A DNA stretch of 64,000 nucleotides, taken from the NCBI RefSeq assembly GCF_006539165.1, contig NZ_BJMM01000004.1, positions 248,001-312,000 on the forward strand. Reading direction: 5' to 3'. Position numbers and translations under genes: made by a program. The notes under the pieces were generated by a model that worked only from the letters and a program-made list of their open reading frames with translations, ran no database searches and was not told the DNA's origin. Source of the DNA: Streptomyces cacaoi (lineage in GTDB: Bacteria; Actinomycetota; Actinomycetes; Streptomycetales; Streptomycetaceae). This document shows positions 12,302 through 22,100 of the stretch, one piece after another. Position 1 is the stretch's first letter. Each line of letters begins with the position of its first letter.

Positions 12302-12350
12302 ACGCGGGCGCCGTGAGCGTCGGGCACCGGCCCGCTCACGGCGCCCGCGT
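12302..12350. terminator. Bidirectional hairpin between guaB3 and the dehydrogenase gene
   Basis: A perfect 18-bp stem is formed by 12302-12319 (ACGCGGGCGCCGTGAGCG) and 12333-12350, with a 13-nt loop. It separates two convergent genes and lacks a U-tract on either side, so it probably terminates both transcripts. Confidence 0.75.
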
Positions 12351-12399
12351 GTGCGCCGTCCCGTTCGCCGCCGGGTCCGTCCCGTCCGGGTGCGGGGGA

Positions 12400-13662
12400 T
12401 CAGAGGCGGTGTGCGGCGCCCGCCGGGCTCGCGCCGCGGGTGTCGAGGAGGAGCTGTGCCTTGGCCGCCAGGCCCTGGAGGTCGTAGGTGCGGTGGTTCT
12501 GGAGCAGCACCGTGAGGTCCGCACCGGCGGCGGCCTCGTACAGCCCGTCGGCCCGGGGCACGGGCCGGCCGTTCACGTGCCACCGGGGGACGTAGGGGTC
12601 GTGGTAGCTGAGCTGGGCGCCCAGCTCTTCGAGGCGGGCGGCGATCTCGCGGGCGGGGGCGCCCTCCTGGCTGGCGAGGTCGGGCTTGTAGGTGACGCCG
12701 AGCAGCAGGATGCGTGCGCCGCGGGCGGATTTGCCGTGTTCGTTGAGGAGTGCGGCGGCGCGCTGGGTCACGTAGCGCGGCATACGGGCGTTGACCTCCC
12801 GCGCGAGTTCGACGATGCGCAGCGGGTGGCCGAGTGAACGCCCGTGCTGGGTGAGGTGGTTGGGGTCGATGGGGACGCCGGGCCCGCCGACGCCGGGGCC
12901 CGGCCGGAAGGACTGGAAGCCGAACGGCTTGGTCTCCGCGCAGCGGACGACGTCCCACAGGTCGATGCCCATGTCGTGGCAGAAGACGGCCATTTCGTTC
13001 ATCAGCGCGATGTTGACCTGCCGGTAGTTCGTCTCCAGCAGTTTCGCGGTCTCGGCCTCGCGCGGGCCGCGGGCGCGGACGACCTTGTCGGACAGCCGTC
13101 CGTAGAACGCCGCGGCGGCCTCGGTGCAGGCGGGGGTGAGGCCGCCGATGACCTTGGGGATGCTGCGGTAGCTGTGCTCGCGGTTGCCCGGGTCGATCCG
13201 GCTGGGCGAGCACGCGAGGTGGAAGTCGCGGCCGGCGCGCAGCCCGGAGCCCTCCTCCAGCAGGGGGCGGATGACGTCCTCCGTGCTGCCGGGGTGGACG
13301 CTCGATTCGATGATGACGGTCGTCCGCGGGCGCAGCCGGGCCGCCAGGGTGCGGACGGCGGTGTGCACGGCGGTCAGATCGACGGTGCGGTCGGCGCCGA
13401 GCCGGGTGGGCGCGCAGATCACGGCGGTGCGTACCCGGCTGAGGACGGCGGGGTCGGTGCTGGTGCGGAATCCCTTGGCGAGCATCCGGCGGACGTCGGC
13501 GGCCGTGAGCGGTCCGTCCCCCGGAGGGCGGCCGGCGGCGATACCGCTGACGGCCGCCTCGTCGGGGTCGTACCCGATGGTGCCGATTCCGCTCGCGGTG
13601 GCGGCCTGTGCGAGCGGCAGCCCCGAATGGGCGAGTGAGAGAACGGCGAGGTCTGCGGGCAT
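12400..13662 (-). CDS. UDP-glucose/GDP-mannose dehydrogenase homologue lacking the catalytic Cys
   Basis: The 420-residue protein is colinear with WecC/UDP-ManNAc dehydrogenases: an N-terminal Rossmann domain, the central helix ETNYRQVNIALMNEMAVF, the KPFGFQSFRPGPGVGG substrate segment, and the C-terminal domain starting at LLLGVTYKPDLASQEGAP. Two key motifs are altered. The dinucleotide loop GxGxxG reads SLAHSG (9-14), and the catalytic GGHCIPxDP reads GGPGVPIDP, so the active-site Cys is Gly262. Normal two-step oxidation of a nucleotide sugar is therefore doubtful. The ATG at 13662 follows GAAGGAAAGA. It converges on guaB3, and no sugar-biosynthesis genes are nearby. Confidence 0.85.
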   Translation of the reverse strand: MPADLAVLSLAHSGLPLAQAATASGIGTIGYDPDEAAVSGIAAGRPPGDGPLTAADVRRMLAKGFRTSTDPAVLSRVRTAVICAPTRLGADRTVDLTAVHTAVRTLAARLRPRTTVIIESSVHPGSTEDVIRPLLEEGSGLRAGRDFHLACSPSRIDPGNREHSYRSIPKVIGGLTPACTEAAAAFYGRLSDKVVRARGPREAETAKLLETNYRQVNIALMNEMAVFCHDMGIDLWDVVRCAETKPFGFQSFRPGPGVGGPGVPIDPNHLTQHGRSLGHPLRIVELAREVNARMPRYVTQRAAALLNEHGKSARGARILLLGVTYKPDLASQEGAPAREIAARLEELGAQLSYHDPYVPRWHVNGRPVPRADGLYEAAAGADLTVLLQNHRTYDLQGLAAKAQLLLDTRGASPAGAAHRL

Positions 13663-14017
13663 GACAGCGGTCTTTCCTTCCCCTGTTGTCCCGGGCGGGC
13701 CGGGAGGAGCTGTGGAGGTCACGGACGGCGCGGAGTCGCGGACGGCACGGGATCGCGGACGGCGCGGGGCGTCGGAGCGGCACGGGGCTGTGGGTGGCAC
13801 GGGAGGTCGGGCGGTACGGGCTTTTCGGGGCGGCGCCGCGGTGGTGAGCAGCGCGCTTTAAGGTTACGGGCCTATTTGACAGATATGTCGGATTAGCCGT
13901 GCAGCGCTCGCCGACGAGCGGCCAAAGTCGTGGAAATGGGGGACCATCGAGGCAGCGCCAGGGGGCACCCGGTCGACCGGGAACGCGGCGACGACGCGAG
14001 CACCATGGGAGGCAGCA

Positions 14018-15724
14018 GTGAGGACAGCGGCACTGGGACCGGAGCAGCGTGCGCAGGCTCTGGCGTCGATGGCCGAGACCGAACTGGATGTGCTGGTGGT
14101 CGGCGGCGGCGTGGTCGGCGCCGGTACGGCCCTGGACGCGGTGACGCGCGGGCTGGCCACCGGCATCGTCGAGGCCCGGGACTGGGCCTCGGGCACGTCC
14201 AGCCGTTCCAGCAAGCTCATCCACGGCGGTCTGCGCTATCTGGAGATGCTCGACTTCGCGCTGGTGCGCGAGGCGCTCAAGGAGCGCGGGCTGTTGCTCT
14301 CGCGCCTCGCCCCGCACCTCGTCAAGCCCGTGCCGTTTCTGTATCCGCTGCAACACCGCGCCTGGGAGCGGCTGTACGCGGGGTCCGGTGTGGCGATGTA
14401 CGACGTCATGTCGGTCTCGTCCGGGCACGGGCGGGGGCTGCCCACGCACCGGCACCTCACGCGGCGTCATGCCCTGAGGGTGGCACCGGCGTTGCGGAAG
14501 GACGCGCTCGTGGGCGCTCTCCAGTACTACGACGCACAGGTGGACGACGCCCGGTTCGTCGCCACGCTGGTGCGCACGGCCGCCGAATACGGGGCGCTCG
14601 CCGCCAACCGTGCGCGGGTGGTCGGCTTTCTGCGCGAGGGCGAGCGGGTCGTCGGCGCCCGCATCGAGGATCTGGAGCAGGGCGGCGAGTTCGAGGTCCG
14701 CGCCAAGCAGGTCGTCAACGCGACCGGGGTGTGGACGGACGACACCCAGGGACTGATCGCCGAGCGGGGGCAGTTCCATGTCCGCGCGTCCAAGGGCATC
14801 CATCTCGTCGTCCCCAAGGACCGCATCAACTCCTCGACGGGGCTCATCCTGCGCACCGAGAAGAGCGTGCTGTTCGTCATCCCGTGGGGGCGGCACTGGG
14901 TGGTGGGGACGACCGACACCGACTGGGACCTGGACAAGGCGCACCCGGCGGCGTCCAGCGCCGACATCGACTATCTGCTCGACCATGTCAACGCCGTGCT
15001 CTCGGTGCCCCTCACCCGGGACGACGTCCAGGGCGTCTACGCGGGGCTGCGCCCGCTGCTGGCGGGGGAGTCGGAGGCGACGAGCAAGCTGTCGCGGGAG
15101 CACACCGTCGCCCATCCGGTGCCGGGGCTCGTGGTGATCGCGGGCGGCAAGTACACGACGTACCGGGTGATGGCCAAGGACGCCGTCGACGAGGCCGTGC
15201 ACGGGCTGGACCACAACGTCGCGGACTGCGTCACCGAGGAGGTGCGGCTGGCGGGCGCCGAGGGCTACCACGCGCTGTGGAACGGCCGGGCCAGGATCGC
15301 CGAGCGGGCCGGGCTGCACGTGGCCCGGGTCGAGCATCTGCTCGGCCGCTACGGCTCGATGGCCGACGAGGTGCTCGCGCTGATCGACGAGGATCCCCGG
15401 CTGGGCGAGCCGCTGCCCGCCGCCGACGACTACCTCAGGGCCGAAATCGTCTACGCCTGCACGCACGAGGGCGCTCGCCATCTGGACGACGTGCTGACCC
15501 GGCGCACCCGGATCTCCATCGAGACCTTCGACCGCGGGACGCTCAGCGCCCGCGAGTGCGCCGAGTTGATGGCCCCGGTCCTCGGCTGGGACGCCGGCCA
15601 GGTCGACCGTGAGGTGGCCCACTACGAGAAGCGCGTCGAGGCCGAACGCGAGTCCCAGCTTCAGCCCGACGACCAGACCGCGGACGCGGCCCGGCTCGGC
15701 GCCCCGGACATCGTCCCCCTGTAG
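14018..15724 (+). CDS. glpD: Aerobic glycerol-3-phosphate dehydrogenase
   Basis: The 568-residue FAD enzyme oxidises glycerol-3-phosphate to dihydroxyacetone phosphate at the membrane and feeds electrons to the quinone pool. The FAD-binding VVGGGVVGAGTALDA is at about 27-41, GTSSRSSKLIHGGLRYLE is the glpD signature, and the C-terminal DAO_C domain (about 410-530) carries EIVYACTHEGARHLDDVL. The GTG at 14018 has GGGAGG 6-7 nt upstream. Glycerol kinase and facilitator genes, often adjacent, are absent here. Confidence 0.96.
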   Translation: MRTAALGPEQRAQALASMAETELDVLVVGGGVVGAGTALDAVTRGLATGIVEARDWASGTSSRSSKLIHGGLRYLEMLDFALVREALKERGLLLSRLAPHLVKPVPFLYPLQHRAWERLYAGSGVAMYDVMSVSSGHGRGLPTHRHLTRRHALRVAPALRKDALVGALQYYDAQVDDARFVATLVRTAAEYGALAANRARVVGFLREGERVVGARIEDLEQGGEFEVRAKQVVNATGVWTDDTQGLIAERGQFHVRASKGIHLVVPKDRINSSTGLILRTEKSVLFVIPWGRHWVVGTTDTDWDLDKAHPAASSADIDYLLDHVNAVLSVPLTRDDVQGVYAGLRPLLAGESEATSKLSREHTVAHPVPGLVVIAGGKYTTYRVMAKDAVDEAVHGLDHNVADCVTEEVRLAGAEGYHALWNGRARIAERAGLHVARVEHLLGRYGSMADEVLALIDEDPRLGEPLPAADDYLRAEIVYACTHEGARHLDDVLTRRTRISIETFDRGTLSARECAELMAPVLGWDAGQVDREVAHYEKRVEAERESQLQPDDQTADAARLGAPDIVPL

Positions 15725-15970
15725 CCCGGCGGCGGTCCGCGGCGGTCCCGCAGGTCGGGGCCCCGCTGCCGACACCGCCGCCTCGTGGGTCCCCCGTAGG
15801 GCTGGTCCCGAACCGGCCCGTGCCGTCACCGGTGTTGACGGTGAGCAGCGCTGTGAGAAGTGGTGGGGCTGTGGTGTAACTGTGCTGCCCCCGTACACGT
15901 CTTGTCAGAGCGATGGTTCACAATGAAGGCTCTGCCGGGGGCGGCACGCAGAGGGGACACAAGGGGATTC

Positions 15971-18340
15971 ATGAGCGAGGACACGGGACGGCTGGTAGGC
16001 GGGCGCTATCGGCTCGGGGAGGTCCTCGGGCGCGGTGGTATGGGCACCGTCTGGCGTGGTGAGGACGAGATCCTCGGCCGGCGCGTGGCGGTGAAGGAAC
16101 TGCGGTTCCCCTCGTCGGTCGACGACGAGGAGAAGCAGCGGCTCATCACCCGGACCCTGCGCGAAGCCAAGGCGATCGCCCGGATCCGCAGCGGCAGCGC
16201 CGTCACCGTCTTCGACGTCGTCAACGAGGACAGCCGTCCCTGGATCGTGATGGAACTGGTCGAGGGCCGCTCCCTCGCCGACAAGATCAAGGAGGACGGC
16301 CCGCTCAGCCCGCAGCGCGCCGCCGAGGTGGGGCTCGCCATTCTCGATGTGCTGCGCGCGGCGCACCGCGAGGGCATCCTGCACCGCGATGTGAAGCCGT
16401 CCAACGTGCTGTTGGAGGACGGCAGCGGCCGCGTCGTGCTCACCGACTTCGGTATCGCGAAGGTCGAGGGCGACCCCTCCGTCACCTCCACCGGCATGCT
16501 CGTCGGCGCCCCCTCCTACATCTCGCCCGAGCGCGCCCGCGGCAAGCCCCCGGGCCCGCCGGCGGACCTGTGGTCGCTCGGCGGGCTGCTGTTCGCCGCC
16601 GTGGAGGGCCGCCCGCCCTACGACAAGGGCTCGGCGATCTCCACGCTGACGGCCGTGATGACCGAGCCCGTGCCCAGCCCGGCCAACGCCGCCGAGCTGA
16701 GCGAGGTCATCGCCGGACTGCTGGTGAAGGACCCGGACAAGCGGCTCGACGTGGACGGCGCCCGGCGGCTGCTCCAGCCCGTGGCGTCCGGGCTGACGAG
16801 CGCGCCCGCGCGCGGCGCCGACTCCGAGCGCACCTCGGTGCTGCCCACCCCCGTCCCGGCAGGCGGTGACGGTCCGTCCACCGGCCGGGGCGGCTCCGGC
16901 GGCGGTGCCGCTTCCGGCAACGGCCGGGGCAAGCGGCGTGCGCCGGGCAGCGGTTCGGGCGAGCGGCTGCGGGACGCCTTGAAGTCCGTACGGAACGCCG
17001 CCGGCGGCGCCGCAGCGGCCGGTTCCACGCGGGCCGCCGACGCGGGCGGCCCCGCTGCCGGTGCGTCCGGCTCCTCGCCGTCCGCCGGCGCCGGAGCGCG
17101 CTCCGGCCCGGCCGCCGGCTCCGGCCCGGCCTCGTCGCGGGGCACGCGCTCCGCGGGCGCGGCCTCCGGCGGGGCTTCCGGCCGCTCCCGTAAGGCCGGT
17201 GACGCCGCGTCCGGCGCCGCACGGGGCACGCGCGCCTCCGCGGCCGGGGTGCCGCCCGCGCCCTCGGTGCCGCCCCGTCCGACGACGCCGCCGCCCTCGG
17301 CCGCCCCGACGACCTCCGGCTCCTCCGGCTCGGGCGCGTCCGGGACTTCCGGCGCTTCCGGTGCTTCCGCTTCGGGGCCCGGCGCGGGACCCGGTGCGGG
17401 GAAGCCGCTGCCGTCCGCGTCCGGCGGCTCGCGGCCGTCCTTCCGCAAGGACGACAGCGCGAACGGCGGGCAGGGCGGGGCGTCCGGCACGTCCTCGACG
17501 GGGCTCGGCACCGGCTCCGGCAGCAGGGCGCTGCCGCCCGAGACCGGCGGCAGCGGGGCCATCACCTCGCTGCGCGATCTGCGGGAGCTGCCCGAGCTGC
17601 GGAAGGGGATTCCGCGCCGGACGATGGCGATCGGCGCGGCTGCCGTGGTCGCGGTGATCGTCCTGATCGTCGTCATCGTGGTCGCGACGAGCGCCAGCGG
17701 GGACAGCGACGACAACGGCGCCGGCCGTGGCGGCCAGGGCGGCGCGCAGGCCGAGGCGACGAGCGAGCACGGCAGCGCCCCGGAGGACGGGAAGTCCGAC
17801 GACGGCTCCGCCGAGGGCGGGGAGAAGTCCGGCGGCGAGCAGGGCGACGGCAAGGACGAGCCGGCGGCCGAGCCGGGGACGCCCCCGGGGTACGCCAAGG
17901 TGTCGGACGACCGGTTCCACTTCTCCATGTCGCTGCCGAAGGGCTGGGAGCGCACCGGGATCGCCGGGCAGAACTCCGGCGGCAAGTACTCGCGGCCCGG
18001 CGGCGGGCTCCCCAAGATCCAGGTGGACTTCAACAACAAGCCGGCCGCCGACGCGGCAAAGTCCTGGCGGCAGTTGGAGCCCGCCGTCAAGGGCGCCAGC
18101 GACGGCTACCGGCCGCTGGGCATCGAGAAGAACCAGTGGCGCGGCTATCCGACCGTCGCCGACTGGCAGTTCACGCGGGACGAGAACGGCACGCGGGTGC
18201 GGGTGCTCAACCGGGGCTTCAAGGTCGACGGCGGCCGCGGCTACGCGATCATGATCACGTGCAAGGCCGACGGCTGGGACGACAAGCCCTGCACGACACT
18301 GCGCCGCGCGGCTTTCGCCTCCTTCCGCCCGGCGGACTGA
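15971..18340 (+). CDS. Membrane Ser/Thr protein kinase (PknB/Pka-type)
   Basis: The 789-residue protein has an N-terminal Hanks kinase domain (about 10-275) with all catalytic residues: glycine loop GRGGMGTVW, Lys42, HRDVKPSN with Asp140, DFG Asp159, and YISPERA. A linker of about 270 residues rich in Ser, Gly, Ala and Pro follows, then one membrane helix (about 552-575) and an extracellular C-terminal domain (about 635-789). There are no PASTA repeats. The extracellular domain resembles that of the next gene product (paired motifs PxGY...F...PxxWxR at its start). The ATG at 15971 has AGGGG upstream. Confidence 0.94.
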   Translation: MSEDTGRLVGGRYRLGEVLGRGGMGTVWRGEDEILGRRVAVKELRFPSSVDDEEKQRLITRTLREAKAIARIRSGSAVTVFDVVNEDSRPWIVMELVEGRSLADKIKEDGPLSPQRAAEVGLAILDVLRAAHREGILHRDVKPSNVLLEDGSGRVVLTDFGIAKVEGDPSVTSTGMLVGAPSYISPERARGKPPGPPADLWSLGGLLFAAVEGRPPYDKGSAISTLTAVMTEPVPSPANAAELSEVIAGLLVKDPDKRLDVDGARRLLQPVASGLTSAPARGADSERTSVLPTPVPAGGDGPSTGRGGSGGGAASGNGRGKRRAPGSGSGERLRDALKSVRNAAGGAAAAGSTRAADAGGPAAGASGSSPSAGAGARSGPAAGSGPASSRGTRSAGAASGGASGRSRKAGDAASGAARGTRASAAGVPPAPSVPPRPTTPPPSAAPTTSGSSGSGASGTSGASGASASGPGAGPGAGKPLPSASGGSRPSFRKDDSANGGQGGASGTSSTGLGTGSGSRALPPETGGSGAITSLRDLRELPELRKGIPRRTMAIGAAAVVAVIVLIVVIVVATSASGDSDDNGAGRGGQGGAQAEATSEHGSAPEDGKSDDGSAEGGEKSGGEQGDGKDEPAAEPGTPPGYAKVSDDRFHFSMSLPKGWERTGIAGQNSGGKYSRPGGGLPKIQVDFNNKPAADAAKSWRQLEPAVKGASDGYRPLGIEKNQWRGYPTVADWQFTRDENGTRVRVLNRGFKVDGGRGYAIMITCKADGWDDKPCTTLRRAAFASFRPAD

Positions 18341-19161
18341 GCCCTTCCGCCCGACCGCCGCGTCCTCCCCTCCGACAGGCTGCCTCCTCCCGTCCGGCGG
18401 GCCGAGTTCTCCCTTCGCCGGACCGAGCGCCGCCCGGGGGCGGGTTTCCGCGTCGGGGGGCTGAGTTCCGGCTCCGCCGGGCTGCCTTCCGGTGCGGTTC
18501 GACCGCTCTCTGTCCGGCCCGGACGGGGCGGTGCGGCCGATCCGGACGGGGCGGTGCGGCCGGGTCGGATTCCGTGTGTGTGGGCCCATGTCCCCGGGGC
18601 CGGGCTGATGTCCGCGCCGGGGCTCTCCGGGGCTTCGGCGCGTGCGTGGGGTCCCCGGGCTTCGCCGTACGGCTACGGTCCCCCCGGGCTTCGCCGTACG
18701 GCTACGGCAGTCGCCCTATGTGTGCGGCACGCGTTCCACGCGGACGGAACTCGCCGGTCGAGTACGGCACTCGCCCTACGGCTGCCGAACCTGCCCTACG
18801 AGCTTTGCCGTACGGATTGCGCCCAGCGAAGCATGCCCCTACGGATGTCGCCTGATGTGGCGTACGCGTTGTGCCTGACAGACGTCCTGCGTTCTGCGCT
18901 GCCGTCCGCGTCGGGCGCCCGGACGCCCGTTCTTCGCGGTTTCGTCGGAAGGAACCGGCGTTCCTTCACCTTTTCGGGGGGAGGATGCGGGGAAGACGCC
19001 GGGCGGGGGCGGGCGCACGCCCCAGGCCGAGGGGCGGGACCTTTCGGCGGGCTGCGGTGCGCTCGGACGGCCGGAGTATCGTGAAGGGCGCAGCCCGTCA
19101 GCATCCGCAACGTGGCGGAGAGAGAACGGAGTTGGCGGTCTCACGCGCGAGGGGAGGCGCT
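18341..19161. other. 820-bp intergenic region with dispersed repeats
   Basis: No credible gene was found between the two kinase-like genes. A 25-bp sequence is perfectly repeated at 18654-18678 and 18683-18707, and degenerate copies of its TTCGCCGTACGGCTACGG core run to about 18820. A TATCGT hexamer at 19077-19082 is a possible -10 for the downstream gene. The SD-like AGGGGAGG at 19150-19157 sets its start. Confidence 0.55.
18654..18707 (+). repeat. 25-bp direct repeat
   Basis: Two identical 25-bp copies (18654-18678 and 18683-18707) are separated by 4 bp and carry the CCGTACGG palindrome. Related shorter copies follow. This looks like a small extragenic repeat family. Confidence 0.7.
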
Positions 19162-22100
19162 GTGGAGGAGTACGGGGAGTACACGGGCCGACTGCTCGCC
19201 GACCGCTATCGCCTGCCGGGCGCGCCCTCCGACGCACACGAACTCGCCGAAACCCTCGCGTGGGACACCGCGAGCGGGCAGGAAGTGCTCGCCCGGCAGG
19301 TGCCGTTGCCGGAGGTGGTCGACGCCGAAGTCGTCGAGCGGTTCGAGCGCTTCGAGCATTCCGGGCCGGGAGAGCCCGTCGACCCGGCTCCGCCCGGCGG
19401 CGGTCTGTACGGCTCGCCCGGGCGTGCCACACGCCGGCCCGCCGACCCGGTCGTCCGCCGCGCCGTCGAGGCGGCCGTCGCCGCCTCCCGCGTTCCCGAC
19501 CACCCCCGGCTCGATCAGGTCTTCGACGTGTTCGTCGAGGGTGACGGGCTGTGGATAGTGAGCGAACTGGTCCCCGCGCGCCCGCTCGCCGCGCTGCTCG
19601 CCGATCGTCCGCTGGGCGCCCACCGCGCCGCCGAGATCGCCGCCGACCTGCTCGCGGCGCTGCGCGTCGTGCACGCGCACGGCTGGACGCACCGCAACCT
19701 CACCGCGCGCACCGTGCTCATCTGCGAGGACGGGCGGGCGCTGTTGACCGGGCTGGCGGTGGGCGCCGCCGAGGAGGCGCTGTGCGGGTACGACCCGCTG
19801 CCGGAGTCCGGCGCGCCGCCGGCACCGCCCGTGGGCGGCAGCGTGGTGCCGCGGTCCGCGCCCCCGCGGTCCCCGGCGCACGGTTCGCCGCACACAGCCC
19901 CGCCCTACGACTCTCCCGAGGTCCCGTCGGAGGCCGCACCGGAGGCCGCGCAGGAGGAGTTCGACGCGTCCGGGACCGAGGTGCCGCCCGGGCGCTCCGG
20001 TACGCCGTCGGCCCCGTGGGCGCGCGCGGCGGGCGCGGGGGCGGACGCGGCGCGCGACCGGATGTCCGCCGCCCGGGACGCGCTCGCAGCCGCCCGCGAC
20101 GAGGACCCGGGCGGAGCAGCTCCGCAGCCCACGGACCCGTCCGCCTCCAGCGACCCGTCCGCCTCAAGCACCCCGTCGGCCTCCGGCGGCCCGTCGGCCT
20201 CCGCCGAGGACGCCGCCCCGCACGGTCGCCCCTCCCCGGCCCGGCCGGGCGGGGAGCCTGCGCCGAATGCCCCGGCCCCCGGCCCCTCCACCTGGACGGG
20301 CCGAGCGCTGCCCGAGGGGTTCGTCGCCCGGCAGGACGATCCGCCCCCGCGCCCCGGCGACGAACTCCCGTACGGCCAGGAGGGCCAGGCGTCCCCGTAT
20401 GCCGGGGGCCCGTACCCGGTGGACCCGTCTGTGGATCCGTCTGTGGCCCCGTCCTCGGCGGGCCCGCGCCCGACGGCTCCGTACCCGGCGGGCCCGCACC
20501 CGACGGCTCCGCACCCGGTGGACCCGTCCGCTCCGCCGTACGGCGAGGAACCGGAACCGCCGGGGGCGCCGCCGTACGGCACGGTTCCGGGCGGTCTCGT
20601 CCCCAGGGAATCCGGCCCGCACGGCTTCGCCCCGCAGGGGCCCGGCCCGTACGGCGGCGCGGAGCACCGGGTGGGCCCCGAGTCCGACGAGGTGCGGCGC
20701 GGAGGCGCGAGTCCCGGGGCGGGCGCGTACGGCAGGCCGCGCGGATCCGGGGCGCGCCCCGCGCTCGGCAGCGATGCGCGCAGCCGCGGCATCTTCGGCT
20801 TCGACGGCGTCACACCGGAGGACGCCCCCCTCGATGGCCTCGACGGTACCGACGGCCTCGACGGCGCAGACGGGTTGGACGGCTTGGACGGGCCGGACGG
20901 TCTCGTCGGGCCGGGGGGCCTCGGGGGCCCGGGCAGGCGCGGCGGGGCGGGCGGTCCCGGCGCTCCGGGAGGTCTCGACGGCCCCGCCCGGTACGGCACC
21001 CCGGGCGGGCTCAACGGGCCGGAGGCGCGCGGCGATGCGGCCGGGCACGGCACCCCCGGCGGTGACGACGCCCCGGGTGAACACGACGCGTCCGGCGAGG
21101 ACGGCGGCCCGGCTCATCGGCTCCTCGGGCCACGTGGGCAGGACGGCCGCGGGCCGGGTGGGTACGGGGAGCCGCCCGGGGCAGGGGCGGCGGGTGGTGC
21201 CGGCCGCGGGCGCCGGGCCGGTGGGCCGCCCGTTGCGCACGGCTACGAGACGTCGGACGAGGTGACGGCGCGGGCTGCCCGGCGTGGCGCCATCGCGGCG
21301 TACCGGGAGGGCGCACGGCGTGCGACGGCGGACCGTGACGGCGCCCGGCGTTCCGGCCGTGGCCACGGCGACGGCGGCGCGGGCCCGGGCCGCTCCGGCT
21401 CCGCCGCGTCCGCCGGACAGGGCGGCGGCACGGACTGGTGGGCGACGCCTCCCGGTTCCGGCGAGCCGTCGCACGGCGGCCCCGGGGGCGCGCTGGACGA
21501 CGATGTGCGCTGGCTGCCCTCCGGCGAGGACGAGGTGTTGCCGGAGACGCTCCCGGGCGGCGGCCGGGGCGTCGAGCGCGAGGAGATCTACGGGCCGCGG
21601 GCCGTCGGTCCGTACGGAGAGGCGGAGCACCGTCCGGCGCCGGGCACCGGCCCGACGGCGCTGCCCGGGGACGCACGGGCAGCGGGGCAGCGCAGTGTCC
21701 CGGCCCCGTGGTCGACGGGCGGCGCGCGCACCGGCGGCACGCCGGGCGGGGCAGCCGGAAGCGGGGCGCCGGACGGGCCCGGGGGCGAACTGTCCGGCGT
21801 GGACGGGGAATACGAGGCGACCGCGTCCGGGAGCCGGGCGCAGCCCTGGCACGACGCGTACACCGTGCCCGGCGAAGACGGCTGGGGCGACGGCCGTGGC
21901 GACGGCGCAGGCCCCGGGGCGTACGGCCCCCGGCGCTCGGGGCACGCCGATGCCTCCGGGGCGGACGACGCCCTCGGGCGGGGCGGTGCGGAGCCGGAGG
22001 TGCGTTTCGCCAAGGGCCGCCCCGGCGGCGGGGAGGCGGAGTCGGCCGGGCCCGAGACGTACGCGGATCCGCACGGCGGGGGCGGCGCGGCGCCGGAGGA

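Noticed and set aside
12239..15898. A 1,200-codon open frame on the minus strand through glpD and the dehydrogenase
   Set aside because: It runs antisense to glpD and out of frame with the dehydrogenase gene; its composition is typical of a GC shadow.
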